From: JASHVB01 sp035535035
GTDB taxonomy: Bacteria > Pseudomonadota > Alphaproteobacteria > Acetobacterales > Acetobacteraceae
DNA length: 64,000 nt
Direction of reading: 5' to 3'
Assembly (NCBI GenBank): GCA_035535035.1
Contig: DATLQW010000029.1
Coordinates: forward strand, 8,352-72,351
Positions within the stretch are counted from its first letter, which is position 1. Each line of letters starts with the position of its first letter. The notes under the pieces were generated by a model. It had not been told where the DNA came from. It made no database searches and saw nothing but the letters and a program-made list of their open reading frames with translations. Position numbers and translations under genes: made by a program. Positions 61,301 to 64,000 of this stretch are shown here, piece by piece.

Positions 61301-62751
61301 TGCGCAGCGACCCGCGTCTGCTGGAGCAGATGGTTCGCAACCTGCTGTCAAATGCACTGAAATACACCAAACGCGGCAAGGTGCTGCTGGGTTGCCGCCG
61401 GCACGGGGGAATGCTCACAATCGAGGTGTGGGACACCGGCATCGGCATTCGCGACGAGGAACTGCAGGGGATATTCGAGGAGTTCCATCAGATCGACAAT
61501 GTCGCGCGCGAGCGAAGCCGTGGTCTGGGTCTTGGCCTTTCGATCGTGCAGCGCCTGGGGAATCTGCTGGGCCATCGGGTTGGCGTCCGCTCGCGGCCGG
61601 GCGAAGGTTCGGTATTCACCGTTGACGTGATGCTGGCGCCCGGCGGCGCGGCGCCGCGGACCGCACCAGGCCCGCACGACATCGATGCAGGACCGGTTGC
61701 CGGCGTTCGCCGCACCGGCGTGATTCTGGCCGTCGAGGACGACCCCGAGGTGCGTGATCTGCTCGAGCTCTTCCTGAAAGATGCGGGCCATCACGCGATG
61801 ATCGCGTCTGACGGTGTCGCGGCGCTGGAACTGGTAACCCGAGGAACCATCCGGCCGGATCTGATTCTTGCCGACTACAACCTACCAAACGGCATGACCG
61901 GGTTGCAGATCGCGGCACGCTTGCGGGAAATGCTGCATCGCCAGCTTCCCGTAATCGTTCTGACCGGAGACATATCGGCCGGCACGTTGCGCCATATTGC
62001 GCGGCATGACTGCGTGCAACTCAACAAGCCGGTGAAGTTGAAGGAGCTGGCCCAGGTCATCCAGCGCCTGCTGCCGCTGTCGCCGCTGGCGATGGAACCG
62101 CGCACGCCGCGCCCGGCCGAGGTGGCAAGCGATCCGCGGCCGCCCGTTATTTTCGTTGTCGATGACGACGATCAGGTGCGCGGGGCGGTTCGCGCCGTGC
62201 TGGAAGAGGATGGCAAGATCGTCGAGGATTTCGCCGATTGCGAGGAATTCCTCGCGGCCTATCGCCCTGGTCGCGAGGCTTGCCTAGTGATCGACGCCTA
62301 CCTTCCCGGAATGAACGGACTCGAATTGCTGCGGCGGTTGAAGCATGCCGGCCACGAGCTGCCCGCCATCATGATCACGGGCAGCAGCGACGTGCCAATG
62401 GCGGTCGAAGCGATGAAGGCGGGCGCATCGGACTTCATCGAAAAGCCGATCAGCCGCGGCGAATTGCTCGCCTGCATCCATCGCGCTTTCGAACAATCGC
62501 GGGATGCGGGTAAGCTGTCGGCGTGGCGCGCCGATGCGGCGCGCCATGTCGCGAACCTCACGCCGCGCGAGCGCCAGATCATGGAACTCGTCCTTGCGGG
62601 CCAGCCCAGCAAGAACATCGCCGCCGATCTCCACATCAGCCAGCGCACCGTCGAGAACCATCGCGCCTCGATCATGAAGAAGACCGGGTCCGGTTCGCTT
62701 CCCGCGTTGGCTCGATTGGCTCTTGCCGCGGCAGAAAATGGCGCCGGTTAA
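58354..62751 (+). CDS. CheB-CheR-PAS-histidine kinase-REC-REC-LuxR hybrid signalling protein
   Basis: A 1465-residue protein. Domains in order: CheB methylesterase (35-215; Ser41, His68, Asp160); CheR methyltransferase (245-500; YKPGTLQRRIERR, SAM motif AGCSTGEE at 339-346, CRNLLIYL); long coiled coil (665-745); PAS (750-850); HisKA with His886 in SAASHDLRQ; HATPase (985-1095; LLSNALKY, DTGIGI, GLGLGLS); receiver 1 (1122-1240; Asp1174); receiver 2 (1265-1385; Asp1314); and a LuxR-type HTH (about 1405-1460; LTPRERQIMELVLAG, SQRTVENHRASIMKKT). The DNA-binding end is rare for CheB-CheR hybrids. No che operon or chemoreceptor is nearby, so a regulatory rather than motility role is likely. Confidence 0.92.
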   Translation: MPNNRLHHAKVARRLANLRSIRADEPPAVFANFTVVGIGASAGGLEACRKLIDALPADSGMAFILVQHLDPTHESMMVDLLAGHTSMAVRQATDGMLIERDHFYVIPPGAYLAVADGALRLTHPQARHGARLPFDFLLHSLAQDCGARTVCVILSGTGADGSVGVKVVKEHGGLVIAQDPDEAGYDGMPRSAIMTGGVDLVLPVSKIPAALAAHDGKMALSRPDGDAALEGRAVDRLAEIIGLLRTRTAHNFTQYKPGTLQRRIERRMAMAAIGPGNMQRYLDMLQANPAELELLARDLLINVTSFFRDPKVFDLLAATIIPELVERNTEDHPIRVWIAGCSTGEETYSLAMLFREQIVAAKRNIKLQVFASDVDPDAVASAREGLYPATIAADVSPERLARFFSKEDHSYRVSPELRGSVVFTVQDVLADPPFSRLDLVSCRNLLIYLGPEAQGKVISLFHFALRQGGILLLGNSEAIGGPDGRFEVISKPERIYRHIGRSRPGELEFLRSANDGARASERPGPERPPSHQTALAELCRRLVMESYAPAAVLINRRNECLYSLGPTDRYLRVAPGAPTHDLLAMARPDMRTKLRSALQLATQQNARVVVPGGRIAHTGGRISFSIDVRPALGGGEDLLLVCFVDEPQREQRQGGHGGLRDVPRVAELQQELEATRTELQGAIRSLEISSEEQKAINEEALSVNEEYQSTNEELLTSKEELQSLNEELTALNGQLQETLERQRTTSNDLQNVLYSTDVATLFLDADLKIRFFTPATEAFFHVIPSDVGRPLADLNSLATDSELLTDAGTVLRTLTPIGREIEAQSGAWYIRRILPYRTQEASVEGVVITFADITERRRRAEELGVAKRQAELASAAKSRFLSAASHDLRQPLQTLALLQGLLAKLVVGERAQKLVTRLDETLNAMSGMLNTLLDINQIEAGIVQAEMTSFPINDLLSRMRDEFTYHAHANRLALRVVPCSLAVRSDPRLLEQMVRNLLSNALKYTKRGKVLLGCRRHGGMLTIEVWDTGIGIRDEELQGIFEEFHQIDNVARERSRGLGLGLSIVQRLGNLLGHRVGVRSRPGEGSVFTVDVMLAPGGAAPRTAPGPHDIDAGPVAGVRRTGVILAVEDDPEVRDLLELFLKDAGHHAMIASDGVAALELVTRGTIRPDLILADYNLPNGMTGLQIAARLREMLHRQLPVIVLTGDISAGTLRHIARHDCVQLNKPVKLKELAQVIQRLLPLSPLAMEPRTPRPAEVASDPRPPVIFVVDDDDQVRGAVRAVLEEDGKIVEDFADCEEFLAAYRPGREACLVIDAYLPGMNGLELLRRLKHAGHELPAIMITGSSDVPMAVEAMKAGASDFIEKPISRGELLACIHRAFEQSRDAGKLSAWRADAARHVANLTPRERQIMELVLAGQPSKNIAADLHISQRTVENHRASIMKKTGSGSLPALARLALAAAENGAG

Positions 62752-62807
62752 CGGCCTGGGTACCCGCGCGCGTCGCCCGGCGCACCGAGTGGCCTGGTCC
62801 GCCGGCG

Positions 62808-63863
62808 CTACTCCGGTGGCCGTTCGTACCACACGCGCCCGTCTTTCAACGTCAGGTGAGCCAGCAGGCGACGCTTCGCGGTAACGGTATTGCCGTCGCT
62901 GTCGCGCAACTCGAAATTGCCGTCGCGCAGTTCGAAAACCGAAATGTCGGCGTTGGCGCCGGGCCGCAGAGTGCCTACCGTGCCCTCGTACCCCATGATC
63001 CTGGCTGGCGCGGCTGTGGCGCGGCGCACCACCTCATCGAGCGACAAGCCGAAATGCAGCAGTTTCGACATCGTCGTGGGCAGGTCCCAGACCGGGCCGC
63101 GTGTCGCGCTCGTCACAGTCAGATCGGTCGAGATCGTGTCCGGCAGAAACCCCTGGTCGAACGCCTTCTCGATCATCCGGAAGTTGAAGTGGTTCCGGCC
63201 ATGCGCGCAGTCGAAGATGATGCCGTGGCGCTGCGCCTCGACCACCTCCTTCAGCACGAACTGCTTTTCCTGGCCCATGATGCCGTGCGCGCGGCCGTGA
63301 TAGCAGTGGGTGACGATGTCGCCCGGCTTCATATGGGCAATCAGCTCGGGAAGCGGGATCGGCGAGTCGGTAATGTGCATCATCATCGGCACGCCCCCGG
63401 CCATGTCGGCCGTCTTGCGCGCGAGCTTGACCGGCTCGGTTGAGTACTCCCAGACTAGACCGGGGCCGTAACGTAGTTTCACGCCGATCGCCAGATCGGG
63501 GTTTTCGCTGATCGTGCGGGCGCAGCCCTCCGGGTCGGCATACGGAAAATGCGACAGCTCGCCGCCGCGTGACGTGCCGGTTATGCCGATCGCAGACAGA
63601 TTGACAAAAGCGCGAACCCGCGTGCGCACCTCATGATCGAGCACGTGCCGCAGCCCGGCAAAGGTCGCGGAACCGGTGCTGCCGGCGTCGCACAGCGTGG
63701 TGACGCCGCTCGCTCGGCAGAGCTGATCGGTACAGCCGCCCATGTCGTGGGCGTTAACGAAAACATGGGCATGCATGTCCACCAGCCCCGGCGTCACCAG
63801 TCTGCCTTTGGCGCTGATCGTGCGCCGCGCCTCCCGGGTCGGCAATGACGGTGCAACCGCCTG
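62808..63863 (-). pseudogene. Amidohydrolase (deacetylase/dihydroorotase-like), 5' end lost to an IS
   Basis: A protein of the COG3964-like metallohydrolase group. Metal ligands are intact, numbered from TTG 63845: His25 and His27 in DMHAHV, Lys123 in GVKLRYG, His157 in MMHITD, His180, and Asp241 in STDLTV. Relatives have about 40-50 further N-terminal residues forming part of the small beta-domain. Reading upstream, codons for AVAPSLP continue the family pattern, then the frame meets TAA at 63864-63866, exactly where insertion-sequence DNA starts. The only start left is TTG 63845, so the gene is probably inactive or makes a shortened protein. Confidence 0.8.
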
Positions 63864-64000
63864 TTACCCCCAAGTAGGAATGTCCCCTTTGCCCCAAGTT
63901 AAAATGTCCCCTTCCGCGCTACGGCGGGTTGGGGGCGATGATGGCGGCCGAGGGTCTGTGGATGAGCATCGAGGAGCGGGAACGCTCGCATCTGGTCCGC
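63862..64000 (+). mobile_element. Left end of an insertion sequence (ISNCY-like), running off the window
   Basis: From TGTTACCCCC at about 63862 the DNA no longer continues the amidohydrolase. Two direct repeats with 19 of 22 positions alike lie at 63868-63889 and 63892-63913 (CCCCAAGT-N5-TGTCCCCTT), as seen at ends of some IS elements whose transposase binds repeated terminal sites. A transposase frame begins about 50 bases later. The right end is outside the window. Confidence 0.75.
63938..64000 (+). CDS. Transposase N-terminal fragment
   Basis: Twenty-one codons before the window edge. In-frame ATGs at 63938, 63941 and 63962 are possible starts; the last gives MSIEERERSHLVR, which resembles the opening of ISNCY-type transposases with an N-terminal helix-turn-helix and an integrase core. 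The rest is outside the window. Confidence 0.6.
   Translation, partial: MMAAEGLWMSIEERERSHLVR

Overview
The window is high-GC DNA, densely coded on both strands, and looks like a chromosomal segment of an alphaproteobacterium. An acetic-acid-bacterium relative (Acetobacteraceae) is my best guess. It rests on the KdsB, TPS-adhesin, Hint and PEP-CTERM gene families and on a small protein at 15186-15923 that I associate with that family; none of this was checked by search. Outer-membrane biogenesis genes (kdsB, secretin, TpsB, porin) show it is Gram-negative. No rRNA, tRNA or CRISPR array was recognised.

Layout. 1-11.9 kb is ordinary metabolic and regulatory DNA: the C-terminal part of an HpaB-type flavin monooxygenase, a HigB/HigA toxin-antitoxin pair, an MFS transporter divergent from a TetR regulator with paired palindromic operators, a patatin phospholipase coupled to a histidine kinase, a Tam-like methyltransferase, prephenate dehydratase overlapping kdsB, a membrane-anchored cytochrome c, and an orphan ugpE permease. 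12-16.1 kb is an accessory island bracketed by ugpE and a second, diverged 90-bp copy of the ugpE 3' end. It holds a retron-type reverse transcriptase, two hairpins in the position of a retron ncRNA, a winged-helix-like protein and a HEPN-like protein, followed by a 39-bp inverted repeat.

16.3-43.8 kb is a large surface-protein and secretion locus. A 4108-residue TpsA filamentous haemagglutinin is divergent from two Hint-domain proteins, an RTX-like protein, a PEP-CTERM protein and a lipoprotein. These are followed by an apparent operon of TpsB, a DUF2341/LamG/ExbB fusion, ExbD, TonB, a putative porin, a coiled-coil protein and a parvulin isomerase. The gene order suggests a two-partner secretion route with its own proton-driven Ton-like motor. 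43.9-51.8 kb holds a PstS-like secreted binding protein next to part of a type II secretion system (gspK, J, H, O on one strand; gspD, a lytic transglycosylase and gspI on the other). gspC, E, F, G, L and M are not present as intact genes.

51.8-64 kb holds a HAF-repeat PEP-CTERM protein, a CoA-transferase pair with an acyl-CoA dehydrogenase and two hotdog dehydratases (an acyl-CoA pathway of unknown substrate), a 1465-residue CheB-CheR-PAS-kinase-REC-REC-LuxR hybrid, and an amidohydrolase whose 5' end has been cut off by an insertion sequence running off the right edge.

The two parts most likely to be undescribed are the retron-like cassette with HEPN and winged-helix partners (12.2-14.5 kb) and the TPS system with a private ExbB-ExbD-TonB motor (16.3-43.4 kb).
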